Shown: positions 13,120 through 26,178 of the stretch, one piece after another
Layout: each line of letters begins with the position of its first letter
Position numbering within the stretch: the stretch's first letter is position 1
Source: Norana najaformis
Taxonomy: Eukaryota; Annelida; Clitellata; Crassiclitellata; Hormogastridae
Direction of reading: 5' to 3'
Length of the DNA: 64,000 nucleotides
Assembly: GCA_964023275.1 (NCBI GenBank)
Contig: OZ029919.1
Location: forward strand, 8,356,714-8,420,713
Notes under the pieces: model-generated
What the model saw: only the letters and a program-made list of their open reading frames with translations
Database searches by the model: none
What the model was told of the DNA's origin: nothing
Position numbers and translations under genes: made by a program

Positions 13120-14820
13120 AGTGCTTCCAACATCAAACTGCACCGTGTCCTAAAAGTCTTCGTAAAGTGGTTAAACCTTTATAAGCCCAGCCACCTCAGT
13201 TCACATATCTGAACACTATACAGTGCCTATTTAAAGCCTCAAAAGGCGACTTTCTCATTAAAATCAACATCATTGTAAAGTCATGCTGATGCTAGCTGAC
13301 GAGTTTACAAGTTAACATATATACCAGAGCAATTGAGAAATGTTACAGAAAACACATAAAACCATTCAAGAGCATCACTTTAAAGTTCATTAATTCCAAC
13401 TTCTAATACGTGCAAAACAACATTTGGGACATTTTGCACCAACGCATTTAATGATCGAATCATACTGATTAGCATCTTTGCACATCTGACAAACAAGCAG
13501 AGGTCTAGACACTGAACTCAACAAACAGATCATCTAAAACTGATCAATAAAACATGATCATTGACCCACACTGGCGCAACACATTTTGCAGTTTGACATA
13601 AATCGGTTTCTGACAGGACTTCAAGCCAAACCACGATGTGCAAACAGCACTCATGCAATTTTAAATGACCAGTCATCCCTGATGATATATACCAAATTTT
13701 ATCTTGCATTTTGTGCTGTTGTAACCTAGCTAAAATACCAAACCTAGCTAAAATACCAATGTGCTAACAATGGTTCTCATTCAGCACCTTCAAACGTCCA
13801 CACCACTGTGCCTTCGGCAAACAAGAAATTAAAGTTTACGCCAAACAGATGAGCCTAAAAAATTCAATAACTAAATAACTAATAACTAGAAAACACAAAA
13901 AGATAACACAGTACAGTGGTGCCAGAGAGACAGTGACACTAAAAGCGATAGTATCTGTCACTGATTAGAACAGTGGAAAAATAAATAAATATTTAACAAT
14001 TCAAAGTAACAGTGATGACAAATTTTAACACATTACATTCGCCCCAGCGACCAAGCAGATGGTATCTTCTCTTTTAAAATTGATCATTCTTTAGAAATGT
14101 CAAACTCTTTGAACAAACATTAATCAACTTCTTTAGTGGCAAGAATTTCAGTATTAGAAAATAGTATTGTGGAAGACTTTTTGTTCCTAATCTAGTACAA
14201 TTGCACTTCCTTTTCAACAGCTCAGCCAACAGTTCAAATTTTCAACCATGATCAATTACGTTCTTTGTAATTTAGCAGATTACAACAATTTTAAATTTAA
14301 TGTCTTGCAACAAAGTTTGGTTTAAACAGTTTGGTACACAGTTCCGTAACTCAGCCGAGGTTTTCGTATGGACCAACCCAACAACTCCTCACACATGGAC
14401 AGAAAATACATCAACAATTTAATTTGGGTCAAGCCCAGCAATTCAAGGCATCAAGAAATAAAGGATCGTTCACCTTGAAACTCTGTGACAGGCTAAATCC
14501 CAGAATGCAGAAGTCTTTCAAAAATTGGCACTCAGCCAACAGATGAAATGGTAACTCCGAACATCCCAAAACAAAGACCTGTTCTAAAGTTACCAATCAG
14601 CCACAACAAGCTGAAACAACAACTCTAGAAATCTAGAAACATACAATCGCTGCAGCTTTGCAACTGGGCAACATGTGGAAATCAGGCTAATTCCACAAAC
14701 CCGGAAACGTGCGATTGTTGAAATCTGGCTCCAAGTTGATGCAGCAACTCCGAAAAGTCAGAAAACTCAATTGCTTTTGCGAATTTAACTTCAGTGATGG
14801 CCAAATGTCAAAAAGTAATC

Positions 14821-16341
14821 CTAATTCTGTGTGGCCATATCTGACTGAGTCATATTTCCCTTTTGGTTAGCAAGCGAAGATGAATCGTTGCAGCGCACGC
14901 TTTGTGCACTTGCTGTTGGCACTTTTTGCATCTCGGATTTGCTCACATTTTCGTGGTCCTGAAACGGTTTTGGCATTCGCCTGTGCAGCCAGGCGTGACG
15001 AAGAGCCTGGGGTGGAGACATCCGCTTCAGCGGGTCCCAATCGAAGCAGCGAGTAAGAAAGTCGATGAAAAGCGGGTCATCACATCCCTTCAGTGCTCTT
15101 GTAACGTCTCGCGAACCCGGTGGACCACGGTATTTGCCGCGATTCGATCTTCCTCCTGAGAGCTGGTACTGGCCATCAGAGCGCGCCGTCAATGTACAGT
15201 ATCGTGGAAAACCGCGTGAACTCACGAAATGGCGCGTGCGTTTGCATCCATCGAGGAGGGTCTGCGGTGGCATGCCAAGTACCTCCATGATGCATGCCAG
15301 CTGGTCGGCCTCATCCTCGCCAGCAAAAAGAGGAGAACCAGTAAGAAGCTCGGCAAGAATACAACCCAGGCTCCACATGTCAATTGCGAGCCCGTACCGG
15401 CCTCCAAGTATCACCTCTGGCGCTCGGTAGAAGCGTGACTGAATGTACGTATAAATGCGCTGGTGTTCATAACAGCTTGAGCCAAAATCGATAACCTTGG
15501 CACCGCTGCGACCCTGTTGTTTCAGCAGCACATTCTCCGGTTTGAGGTCGCAGTGGATAATGTTATTCCGGTAGAGACCATCCAGGCATTGGAGTATAGA
15601 GTGTGCGAACTTGCGAACAAGCTGCAGGCTGAATCCGTGGAACTTGTTCTTCTTGATCAGCTCGTACAGATTGATGCTCAGGAGTTCGAACGTCATGCAA
15701 ATGTGGTTTCGAAAAACAAAATGCTCGTACATGTGCACAATGTTCATCTTGTTGTCTTTGTCTTGCTTTTTCAGACACTCGAGGATTCGAATCTCCTCCT
15801 GCGCCTGACGGTGAAATCGCTTTTCGTTGCGAACGATCTTCAGCGCCACGTACGACTGCGTCTTATGATCGTAGGCCTTCATGACTTGTCCGAAGCTACC
15901 CTTGCCAACAACCTTGAGAAGCTCGTATCGATAAGCCATGTGATCGTGAACGACATGTATGTATGACCCCTGCTCATCGTCGTATCCGCTGTTATTACCT
16001 GCGCCAGGCGTACCTTGTCTCTTCTTCGCGTTGAGGCCGATGAAGAATATCTCCGGGAACAGCTGGATTTCCTTCTGTTCGAACGTCGTAAGCTTCACCC
16101 GGTAGTTTTTCAGAATCGAGTCGGGCGTGTGTGCATATGAAACTCGGTCGGCAGAGCATTTTCGGCTTCCGGAGGAAGAAACCGAGCCAAGGGCTGGAAG
16201 ATGGTTCGATATGTTACCTTCGACATCTTCCAGGTTGGAGCTCTCGGGTAACTCTTTATCATCAGAGTAGCCATTGTGTGTAACTTGATAACTCACGCCT
16301 CCTCCTTGAGCGGCCAGCGGAGGCAGCCTTGGTACGGACAT
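14821..16341 (-). CDS. DYRK2: Class II DYRK protein kinase, DYRK2-like, intronless coding region
   Basis: A single uninterrupted frame of 506 residues encodes a complete dual-specificity tyrosine-regulated kinase. DYRKs autophosphorylate the activation-loop tyrosine during translation and then phosphorylate Ser/Thr in proline-directed substrates. Visible in order: a Ser-rich N-terminus (1-65); the DYRK-homology/NAPA region (about 66-140, including [10 protein letters not shown] and [13 protein letters not shown]); the glycine loop GKGSFGQV (146-153); the ATP-binding lysine in VALK (168); the catalytic loop HCDLKPEN (263-270); DFG (285-287); and the [13 protein letters not shown] activation segment (297-309), whose YxY is the DYRK signature. 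The NAPA region marks class II (DYRK2/3/4) rather than DYRK1. The start ATG at 16341 is the first in frame. A tract plus AG about 15 bases upstream suggests a 5' UTR intron, with the first exon probably near 20.3-20.5 kb. The 3' UTR may be long. No catalytic residue is missing. Assignment to DYRK2 rather than DYRK4 is by overall resemblance. Confidence 0.96.
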   Translation of the reverse strand: MSVPRLPPLAAQGGGVSYQVTHNGYSDDKELPESSNLEDVEGNISNHLPALGSVSSSGSRKCSADRVSYAHTPDSILKNYRVKLTTFEQKEIQLFPEIFFIGLNAKKRQGTPGAGNNSGYDDEQGSYIHVVHDHMAYRYELLKVVGKGSFGQVMKAYDHKTQSYVALKIVRNEKRFHRQAQEEIRILECLKKQDKDNKMNIVHMYEHFVFRNHICMTFELLSINLYELIKKNKFHGFSLQLVRKFAHSILQCLDGLYRNNIIHCDLKPENVLLKQQGRSGAKVIDFGSSCYEHQRIYTYIQSRFYRAPEVILGGRYGLAIDMWSLGCILAELLTGSPLFAGEDEADQLACIMEVLGMPPQTLLDGCKRTRHFVSSRGFPRYCTLTARSDGQYQLSGGRSNRGKYRGPPGSRDVTRALKGCDDPLFIDFLTRCFDWDPLKRMSPPQALRHAWLHRRMPKPFQDHENVSKSEMQKVPTASAQSVRCNDSSSLANQKGNMTQSDMATQN

Positions 16342-17360
16342 CCTACTTTCTTCTTGCGAAAGGAATCCACAGTGCAGTCTGATGAGTTACAACCTAAGAA
16401 TTTCAACACCATCAATGTAGAGCTCTTGAACATTCAAATCAGGTCTAACTTGCCAATTTAGTAGACTACAATTCTATTCATCAGTTTAGCAATTCATTCA
16501 ACTGAATGTGTTCCAGTCTATTACTCATGATAATATCTTTCTGATCGTCAGTCCACCCTCTGCCTGTGGCTCGGATCGCCGAGGCGTGAAGCGTTACCCA
16601 AACGGAAATAATTGCCATGCATGAACGGCTTTCTGTTCAGGGCACACTTTTGTCTTCAGCAATCCTAAATTTAGTATAATAACCAATCATCAGTTAGTCA
16701 TACATCCACACCGAATCACGCATACTTACAAACAGGTGACAATAACGCTATTCACAGTATACTGGACTAGACTGGCAAGTAGCAAATACACCTGAAGAAC
16801 GATGACCACCCACAAAGACCATTGAATTACAGGCACCAACGCAAGCGCTCAACATTTTCATTATTAGTTAGCAACTTCTAGTGTTGGCGTCTAACTCACA
16901 AGACATCAACCGATAGTGCATCAAAACCAAGCTGTAACCAAGTCCGCCATCACAGTGTCTGAGACAGCAGCACATTCATGCAGAAGGGCTGTGTTCAACT
17001 CATGGTTACGACCCAAACTGAAGAAAATGTCTGCCCATACTTATAAGGTCACGCTGAAATACATGCTGGATTAATAATAAAATGTAACACAAATAAATAT
17101 ATGAAATTAAACACACATTTACACATAGTTTACATGTGCATATATCTACATAAATATATATATATATATATACACTATATATATTTGTATTTATGTTTAT
17201 AAGCAGAATGAGTTACTTATGATATGCCTGTATGTATCTAGGCATTTATAGAGAGCCTTTCAAGTGCCTTGCAAAAGTGCTGATAACCTATACAAAAGAC
17301 ACATTTAGGCCCAAGAGAAAGTGAAGTTAACTGCATCATGTTTAGTGTATGGACCAAAGA

Positions 17361-17604
17361 CAGAGAGAGAGACAGACAGACAGACAGAGACACAACCACA
17401 GACACAGATGTTAAAGCAGCTGTAACTCACTGGCCTGGTTAGAAGGTCTGAAAGGTCTGAGGTAACTGGGATAAACACTGGGCCCCATCTTTCAACGTTA
17501 CATCTATATGCATAAGTGCAAGCAAAAGTGCTTGTGTGCATGCCTGTGTGTGCTTGTATGTGCCTGTGCTTGTGTGTGTGTGCCTGTGTGTGTTTGTGTG
17601 TGTG
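17361..17604. repeat. Microsatellites: (CAGA)n and (TG)n
   Basis: CAGA/GACA run at 17361-17390 and a TG-rich run at 17531-17604, separated by unique sequence. Confidence 0.85.
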
Positions 17605-18907
17605 ATAGTACAGACCTCAGAATAATCTGGCTGGATTATTCAGCAGTCTGTGGTTTGAGGCTTTGAGGAGAAATATCCCAACCAAGGCACTCTGCCCGTC
17701 TCTTACAACTGCAAGCCCTTGCAAACTCTGCAGCAATTAAATAGAAGCCAACTGCCTGACTAACAGCCTGAACAAATTTAAACAGGAGATTCAAAGCTGA
17801 ACTGTGACCCTCAGTCCAGAAGAAGGGACATTCAGAATCACTGCCATATGGAAATCATGCAGCAGCGTCTCTCTTTAGTCTCAGGACAAAGCAAGTATTA
17901 GAATGAATAAGTTAAATGCAGAATCAGTGAGGACAATAAATTACTCAGATCCAAGCAAACAATGAATCCTGAGAATTAGTATCATGATCAAAACCTATCT
18001 TTTTATCACAACATTCATTTCAACAAAACTCCCTTAAAACAAAAAATCACTTACAAATATATTATACCAGAGACTCTTAATAACATGCCTTGTTAAAACA
18101 CAAATTCTGATATAATTTGGAGAGGGTTGTGGATTCTAAACTTAGTTTATCTACAGAAAATCAGTTCACTATAACATGACCTCGACTTTCTGGTGTACTG
18201 CTTCACCGGACTCTCTGTTCACCTTTCCAAGGACATACAACGATAGTGTCCAACAGGCAGTGGTTTCTATCCATAGTAATTTATTTCAATGAAGGCAAAT
18301 TCTTTGGTAATTTCAGTAACTCTGTTATCAAGCTGGCAAGCTGGCCAGATGGTAGGCTGATAAATTTTAATCTTCCAGTCACTACTATGATAATTGCAGC
18401 AACAGTTTGACTTGATAACACTCAATAATGTCTGGACTCCTGAGTTCGCATAAATTCAAATTCAAAGGCCCACTATATGATCGTCCATTCACTCGGCTTG
18501 GACTACATATTTAATTTTGTTCATAAACCAGTAAAACACCTAACTTAGTATGTACATACAAATGATGATTCAAGGTATAACTAAGTAACATTTCTCTCTG
18601 TTCAAGCTTAGTAATTTAATTATAATTTAATTAAAGTGAATATTTTATCTGATACATAAATGTTGAAAATGATGACCTGAACTGCTACAGCATAAGCAAG
18701 TTGAAAGCCTGGCCATGAATAAGCACACCAACAACGTATGCATATATGTATGAATGTTATTATATGGGCATTTTATCTTCATGGCCCTTAAAGCTTATGT
18801 TGTCACAGGCTTGCTCAGCATAACCATATGTCAAAGCATGAGTAGTGCTGAGCAAATGTGTATGAAGGATACACATACAGGTTAACACACAATTATGATT
18901 CTTTTTG

Positions 18908-18999
18908 GAAATTGATTGGTCATGGTGGCTGACTGATTTCAATTGATTGGTCATGGTGGCTGACTGATTTCAATTGATTGGTAATGGTGGCTGACTGCT
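18908..18999. repeat. 31-bp minisatellite, 3 copies
   Basis: AATTGATTGGTCATGGTGGC plus TGACTGATTTC, three tandem copies, the last with one change and cut short. Confidence 0.9.
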
Positions 19000-20489
19000 A
19001 CATTTCACCTAAGTGTTTTGGGCTCTTTCTCAGCAAGGCCAAAAAAGCTTATGACTTACAATTAAGACATTACAATTTAAAGAAAGGTTGTCAACTAGTA
19101 GGATTACTTTTGTCATGTTTGTGCTTCAGCCTGCTGATCCTTTAATGCTGTAATCTGAGGACAACAGCTGATAGAGGTTGATAAACAAATTCCAAAGAAC
19201 TGTAACAAGAACAACCTAGATCGGTACAGAAACAGAGTATGCACCCATTGTGTCTATGCATGACAACAGAATGCATAAATGCATGACAACAGAATGCATA
19301 TGTATGTCACCTTCCAAGTGTTTCATATTGGCAGGTGATCTCCAGCCATTTGAAATATGTGAATTCCCAGAAGGTCCTGTTGCACTATACGCCTTTCTGA
19401 TCAGGTACTTCTCTCAAAACTTGCTCACGGGTACAGCATTCTACTTTTACATCAATCTAGGCTATTATTGTTACAGTTCTATACAAAATCATTGCACAAG
19501 TCTGCAAAAGCCAGCTAAAACAGACATGTTTAGACTTCAAGAACAAAAACACTTTTAAATTAGAACCAGTCTTCAAGAATATAATTAAACACTACATGTT
19601 GAGACTGATAACCCTAAGTAAGTAATAATAAGTTTATTTATTAATTCTTTTGCTTTCAACTACTTATTATGCACGAAAAAAATCAACAGAATGATTATGA
19701 GAAAACTTTGAATAGGAAATACAGCTAGACTGAAGAAAAGAACTTCTGATTACATTAATTTTGCATAGCTATTTTCAAAAATGTCACCTGACGATCTGAG
19801 TTTACCAAGAAACAATTTTCAACCCTACTGCAACCCTGTAATTGAACATTTTCACAGAACTCTTCAAGAAAACTTCTCAAAGATGCCGTTGACCGGACAA
19901 CACAAGAATTGCTTCAACTTCTGGAAAAACACTGGCAGTCTCTATTTATATCAGACTGCTCCCTGCTTTGGCAGCCTGTTCCAGACTGAAGGACCTACCA
20001 CGGCTGTGTTACCACGTTTTTTGCGCTGTAGAAGTACGGGACGTGGGAACAACCAGATCACACGGCGTCGCAGAGGGAATAGACCCGCGTCCTCACCCAA
20101 TAACTGTTCCATTATCTGAGAGAAACTAGTCCAGTTTATCAAACTATGAACAAAAGTGCCGCCACCTGTTTTCACCGGAAAGGACGAGAACGTGCCATAA
20201 ATGACAGATTAAGGACCGATCTATAAGACGCAAAATGCGCTGACCTCTCAATCAGAAAGACCCTCAAGTACAAACAACAGAATCGGCGAGACGTTCAATC
20301 TATTGGATTTGGTTAAGATCCGGTCATACCTTGTTAGTCAATTATCCCAATACAGAACGTCGTGTCGCTGATTTACAGAACGATCCCACAGGTAAAATTA
20401 ATTTCTAAAAACCTCTTCATAATTAAAAACCCACAGCAAGACTTAAACTTAACAATTTAACCCCCGACTTCTTCCTTTGTTAGATCATG

Positions 20490-20570
20490 ATTAATTAAAC
20501 AAACATGGCGGCGACCGGAAATAACTACGTCATAACCACGCCCAATCGCGTTATTATTTTTAGCTCCTCT
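20490..20570. promoter_or_regulatory. Probable DYRK2 promoter: YY1, ETS, CRE and GC/CCAAT-like sites in 45 bases
   Basis: Within 20505-20546 lie ATGGCGGC in an AACATGGCGGCG context (YY1 core), CCGGAAAT (ETS/GABP), TACGTCA (CRE/ATF), CCACGCCC (KLF/SP type) and CCAAT. This combination is typical of animal housekeeping promoters. It sits about 4.1 kb upstream of the DYRK2 start codon on the minus strand. A donor-like aacaag/gtatga lies near 20331, allowing a noncoding first exon of about 170 bases. The target gene is inferred from position. Confidence 0.5.
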
Positions 20571-20899
20571 CCGAAACAAATGCATTGGATATAATTAGTT
20601 TCAACAACCGTTGAAATGTAAATGAAATTTTCAGAAAATCAGCACTGTATAAAGCAGCGTCAGGTAGACCAGCGCTATATCAAATCAACTAGTGAAAGTA
20701 GTCATGGGATGGTACAGGAGCGGAAGCAGGGTAGGACAGCTTGAAAAGTTTGGGTTTCCGCTGCGTTCCCATTGCTCTCAGCTTGAACACAACCCACCCT
20801 AACAGCTCCTTTCCCCTTTTTATCTCTGGTCTTCTGTCAACCGGACATGGTTTTTGACATGGCATATTTGAACAACTCCACTGACTTGACGCAGCGCTC

Positions 20900-21090
20900 A
20901 TGAATAAGATGGTATCCTGCGCTTAGCTTTTAAGTATCACTTTCTCTCTGCCTGACTTTTCGATCTCGACCTGGAAAAGAACCTTTTTGTCTATCGATTT
21001 TGTTTTGACTAAGCGCCTGTGAATAAGCTGGTTCCCGCGACTTAGCTTTCGTTGGGCGCTGTAGAAATCTCGAGGTTACGATTACGCAAG
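20900..21090 (+). repeat. Dispersed repeat, LINE 3'-tail type, copy 2
   Basis: Aligned with the 6.4-6.57 kb copy across AATAAGCTGGTTCC, GCGACTTAGCTTTC and GGTTACGATTACG. A shorter copy lies at 21716-21790 and a diverged one at 35960-36025. The adjacent 20700-20840 segment resembles 43200-43330 in reverse. Confidence 0.6.
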
Positions 21091-21715
21091 TGTGTAAATC
21101 ATTCGTTTATACCAAGCCAAACCGTAATTCATATCTCATCAAGTGCGATTATCCACTTTCCTTAGGCAACAGGTGCTTGCTTCCGATTTGCCAATATTAA
21201 TATTCAAAGACGCCTGAGTAGAAATGTCAGCACATCGCCTATAGCCGACTAAAAATAGCTTGACAAACGAGGTCGGTCGGATGGACGAGCGGTAGTTATG
21301 CGACGCATAAACACAGCTCTGTTTGTGTTGCAGGAAATTTAATATTTCGTTCTCTCCAGGGCCTCAGTTACGAGGGAAACATCGAGCAGATATAATACCA
21401 CGCTAGACATATAAGGTTCTCGATTCTCAGCGGAAATGTGGGTCGGGCTTGGTGTAGGATTAGAGTTTCACATATCAAAATGATCCTTTTTAGAGGACAA
21501 CACAGTCAACTGAAATTTACGATATAAGTCTGATCTTTAAAAAATCGATATTGCTGGTTGTATGGTTGCACGTGCGCTCTGACTCACTGTGTTTTGGAAA
21601 CGTTTTGGATACTATGTCGCGTCAAAAGACACATTAAAAACTGCCTCACAGAGATGGAAAACAGGGCCTGGGTCCACAATGACGCCCAAGATTACCTGGG
21701 ATAGCTAGTGAAGTT

Positions 21716-21790
21716 ATGCGCCTGTGAACAACCTGGTTCCCGCGACTTAGCTCTCGTTGGGCGCTGTCGAGTTTACTGTTACGATTACCC
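21716..21790 (+). repeat. Dispersed repeat, LINE 3'-tail type, copy 3 (partial)
   Basis: GCGCCTGTGAACAACCTGG, GCGACTTAGCTCTCGTTGGG and TTACGATTACC match copy 2 with a deletion. Confidence 0.55.
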
Positions 21791-24674
21791 AGTACCCTCA
21801 AGTAGTTAGTACTGTGTGATGCCTTTAACATGGGCCATCTATATAATTAATGTATAAATGTTACGCCTGACTGCATCTGATTCATGTTGTGCCGTAACTG
21901 TGTCACTGCATAATAATTATAATTAGCTGCTAATAAGATCTATCTCCTCTCTACTTACTTAAGAATCACTGAGTTTATAACCCATCAACCATCTCCAAAC
22001 CATGCTCATATTTCTATAACCTGGTTAAAAAAATTTTTGCTGCTTTTTATTAACGGTAGTAACACAACAAGCATGTTTATTTCAACAATATTCCAGCTAA
22101 AAGGTGGCATACCTTCTCTGGACATACTCACAAGTTGCCCACATCTCATACAGGACATTCGTGTTAGCAATTCAACAGCACAACTGTAAATACGCCCTAA
22201 ACCAATGCAACAGTAGTGAGTCATCATCAGTTTGACATCAGCTTTTACGTAGCGATCGGGCAAACAATTGCTTTCCATCATCTTTCGTCGTTTGTCAAAT
22301 CCTCCACTTTTGCTATGTTCAGTCCAAGTTTAGTTCAGTCTGACCAGTAATTCAGGCATGGACTTCATTTACTTCTCTTTCCTTCAAATCATGGCATCCT
22401 TTTCCTTGTGTTAGTCGATAATATTTACTTGTGTGGTAGTTTATTTTCACTATGTATGTTATCGTTGTTTATCTTGCATTCGAACATGCTTCAACTCTAG
22501 TTGGAAACCTGTTGGTTGGGCTTTGCGTGTGTGTGCGAGCTCGCCACTGGTGACTTCGTCATCTGAGCTATGTTTACTAATGGATGAATGTTCCGTCCTT
22601 AATGACATTTAACATCGTTAGCGCAGAGTGCCTCTTATGAGTTTATCTTGAAGAGGTGCTATACAAATTTCTGATTACAATTAAAACGTATGTGCACTTG
22701 TCAGATGCAAATACAGGCTACTTACTTGCTTACTTAGTTATATCAAACATATATTTGAGACAAGTCAAAACAACTAAATAAACATGAGTATTTACTTATT
22801 TTATTTGCATTCACTAAATGAGTAAGTAAATGTCAAGTATGAAGCCCTGCTCAAATCGAGCCGCAGCTATTCTTCTGACAAATAACTGAACCAAACACCA
22901 GAAACATGTACACAGATGCAGAGGCAGTCACAGGCAGACCAAAAAGAAACCCAGACAGACACAAAGGCACACAAATAAATGCTGTACGGCCTTGACCCTG
23001 CTCATTTCCAGTGAATTTATCAGGTGAAATCCTTCACCACAGCTGCCCATGTGAATGGGTGCCACTCCATGCTAGCTTGAGATTTAATTCTCTAAATATA
23101 GCCACTACAAGTATGCAAACCAGCATCCTCACGCCCAGAGGCTCCTTGACGTATGCTTTAACCAATGAGCTAACAAGGTGGAAATTCAGGCAAGATGAAA
23201 CCAAAATACACAAACACAAGAATGATATAAAACCAAGAAGGAATAGACAAACACAATGAAACAAGAGTGAACAAAATGTAGACACAAATTAAGGAACTCC
23301 AATCTGCACCATGAAACATGAGAATTCTGCGCTCACAAACTTTACTTAAAAGCTGTTCTTCACATGATGTGCCTTTCTTACTCTTTGAACAAACTCTGCT
23401 AAGCATCTGAAATTCTTAAATGCTTTCAAATTACTGGTGATTAAGAAAGTCTGGATAAACTCTACATCTAAACTGTTAAAATGTTCTTTGCAAATGATTG
23501 TACAGCACAACAATGAACCCTGGAAAGAGTAAAGTAACGGCTTGTTTGTGAGCGCGGTATCAACAAGTGTCCAAAGCATAAGTTTTATTCAGAAGCAACC
23601 ATTTCGATTAATCGTATCATAAACATTATTTAACTATAGCTTGTACATTTTTATTGTAAAAATGCTGCAATGGAATTTTAACTTACAGTCACGTTTAAAA
23701 ATTGAACTTGCCTGATTTGAACAATCATGGCCATATTCATCAAACTTTTTTAACCAAATACATAACTCCAATATGTACAAAAGATTAATTTAGACAAATT
23801 TGTTCTGTTTAGCAATAAAATACAGCTTAAAAATTGTTTCTGTCAAACCTATCAGTACAAATACCATTCATCCCAGATCATAGAACCAATACTTCTTAAT
23901 GAAAGATGCAACATTTCAAAGGGCCATTTCATTTGCCAAATCTCTCACCAAGACCACTAAAATCTGGGTGCCTACCAGCAAGCGTTTCTGTAATTAACCA
24001 GTGGAAAAATGTTTCACTGTGGTCTTTCCCCCAAGCCTAGCTAACACATTAGCAAAATTAGCTCACATAAACTTCTAAACATGACAGGCTTTCAAGCCTG
24101 AATACAGAATTTCATGTTACAAAGAAAGTTTTTTTACTTGCAGCCACTGTCTATATTACTCATGGTATTGCACTAATATCACCGCAGTATCACTGGGACT
24201 ACTTTCACCAGTATTCCCAAAGGTGGTTTATAGAAAATCTCTTTGAATCAAAAACCAATAATCCTCTTGACCTTTGCAATTGGACTTCCACTCCACTCGG
24301 TGAACCTTCTTTGAAGATATCAGGGACTCCGGCCGTGAATAGGGAACTGTTTTCTTACACAACTCCAGAAAGAAGCAAAACGTTTCAGAGAAAACAAAGA
24401 CAAGGCAAGTAGTCTTTGTACAGGATAAACATTTACAGCCAAGATTAAAAGCAACAAGTGAAATTCAGCACAATTTATCTTTAAAAAAACTGAATATTTT
24501 CTCACAAGAATGTGTTGATAGAAACATTCGTAATGACGGCACTAGGAAATCCTGGCCCAAGCAATAGTTGCAAGCAATAGTTTGACCCAAGCACTAGCAG
24601 GACATTTAACATGATATTTTAACTCACATAAAAAGTTAGCAATTGCTGGAACAGCAATAAAGTACTAACAATAA

Positions 24675-24680
24675 TTTATT
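24675..24680 (-). terminator. Candidate poly(A) signal for TRAK
   Basis: AATAAA on the minus strand about 373 bases past the TRAK stop. Other AATAAA copies occur farther downstream (for example near 23582), so the real end is unproven. Confidence 0.35.
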
Positions 24681-25052
24681 GCTTATTCAATAATGTCTAT
24701 TTCTCTGTTGTTTTCATCATTTATTATTATCAACATTTTGTAATAAAAGGTCAAAGTTTGTCAGTAGTGCACAGAAGTATCCATGCAATTTTCTCAATGA
24801 TAGTCAAACACGGCCCATTACTTACCTTATTATTTAGCATTAAAATTCTAGTAGATGTGATTACACCTAGACCATTATTTAAAAAAATAACTGAAGCCAT
24901 TATTATTAGTACTGTTACTGGTTTTAGCTACATTCTTAACAATTTCCCAAAGGGTTTTATACTACTTCCACATCAACCTTTGATTTCCTTGAGTAAAGGA
25001 GCTAATAAATAAATATAAAAGACAAGCATAATATTAAAGAACTGATCTGAGA

Positions 25053-26178
25053 CTAATTTGTTACACTGGTACCATCACTGAGCACGGAGACTTTTGAGTG
25101 GACAATTGGACCTCCAGACAAACTGGACGAACTGGAGCAGGTGGCAGCGGACAGCGGCTTTGACGACTGAGACCAGGTGGGCACCAGGTTAAGGCTCATG
25201 GGCCGAGCGATTGGAAGACCAGGCAGTTGCGAGATGAACGATGAGAGCAGTTCTGATGTTGCTGCAACTGGCTGTGAGTTGACCAGAATTGTTGGAATGT
25301 TCGTCCCATTGCAAGTTTGTTGCTCGAGCATCAAAGCGGCAACATCCAACTGGGAGGCACAAGAACTTCCAGAACTTGAGACATGACTGGGACTTGACTC
25401 GCTTTTGTCAAAGACTCCTGCAGAGTCTTGCAACTTCCTCGACTGAGTCTGACTCTCTTCGTTTACGGTAGCAGTTACTGGTTGAACAATCTTTCCTGTG
25501 ACACCGGTAACATTAGCACTGCTCTTAAAGTCAAGGGATGGCAGTCGGCGAAGCATAACTCCGCCACGGTCCTGCTGCTTATTTCCCACACTGCCCAATG
25601 AAGCTGCAAAGTTACGTGGAGATCGCTTGATCTTAATAATCGTATTTAGACCAACATCAATAGGACTTCGCGTCACGCTTGGCCGAGGGTAAGAACTCTG
25701 TGTGCTGGCAGCACAGTTCAGTCCAAGCTTCTCTATTTTTTCAGTAAGACTCAGCCCATCGAGTGGAGTCTCAGAAGCACTTTTGCAGGACATTGTATAA
25801 AGTGATTCTGTTTGCGAACGCGTGCTTTCACACAAAGTTTCCGTGACAATGCTCTGGAAGCGCCTTGGAAAGCCGAGCTTGCTCCACCAGCTTGAAGACC
25901 CAGAACTCGACTGTGAGGCATCTTCTTCTGAACAGATTTCAAGACGGATTCCACGCTCTCCCAAGGTGTGTGCTAGACTGGCAGACATGCTGAATGTGCT
26001 TGTACATCGATCAGCTGAAGATGGAACCAGAGAAGGTGGATTCTTTGCAGAGGAGGAAGAGCAAACACTGTCAGATGAAACTGTCTGCAGAGAATTAGTA
26101 GCCGCACGTGCTGATGAAACGAATGCAGAAGTTGTAACAGCAGTTGCTGTTGTAACAGTAGTCGCTGTTGTGCTGCAA
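25053..26178 (-). CDS. TRAK1: TRAK terminal coding exon
   Basis: 375 codons to a stop at 25053. Low-complexity Thr/Val/Ala and Ser-rich, mostly disordered, but it keeps LAHTLGERGIRLEI and LTEKIEKLGLN, counterparts of the LLKERGISAA and VDKVRRFGV blocks in the TRAK1 tail. Acceptor cttatag at 26179-26180; bases beyond that in the open frame are intron. A candidate polyadenylation signal is at 24675-24680. Confidence 0.93.

Larger units (their letters stand above)
10260..14820. other. No separate gene seen; probably includes the DYRK2 3' UTR
   Basis: AT-rich and directly downstream of the DYRK2 stop. Minus-strand AATAAA copies occur at 11328-11333 and 11340-11345, and ATTAAA variants near 12566 and 13445, so a 1.4-3.5 kb 3' UTR is possible. 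Holds a CA microsatellite and a 14-base C run. Confidence 0.4.
16342..20480. other. Probable DYRK2 5' intron, no coding sequence recognised
   Basis: Holds TA, CAGA and TG microsatellites (about 17157-17183, 17361-17390, 17531-17604) and a 31-bp minisatellite. No family-like coding frame on either strand. Confidence 0.4.
21100..25050. other. Intergenic and TRAK 3' UTR, no other gene recognised
   Basis: Convergence is absent: DYRK2 and TRAK both run leftward, so the right part is TRAK 3' UTR and the rest upstream of DYRK2. A 91-codon minus-strand frame at 22006-22281 overlaps AATAAA signals and has no recognisable family. Confidence 0.4.

Noticed and set aside
15065-15966. Plus-strand frames of 121 and 149 codons
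   Set aside because: They lie antisense to the intact DYRK2 coding region, which fully explains them.
19951-20175. Minus-strand frame with GPSVWNRLP, like a LINE ORF2 end
   Set aside because: Only a short motif matches and there is no tail or further ORF2 similarity; it lies close to the presumed DYRK2 first exon.
22006-22281. 91-codon Cys-containing minus-strand frame
   Set aside because: No recognisable domain, overlaps AATAAA signals, and no splice partners.
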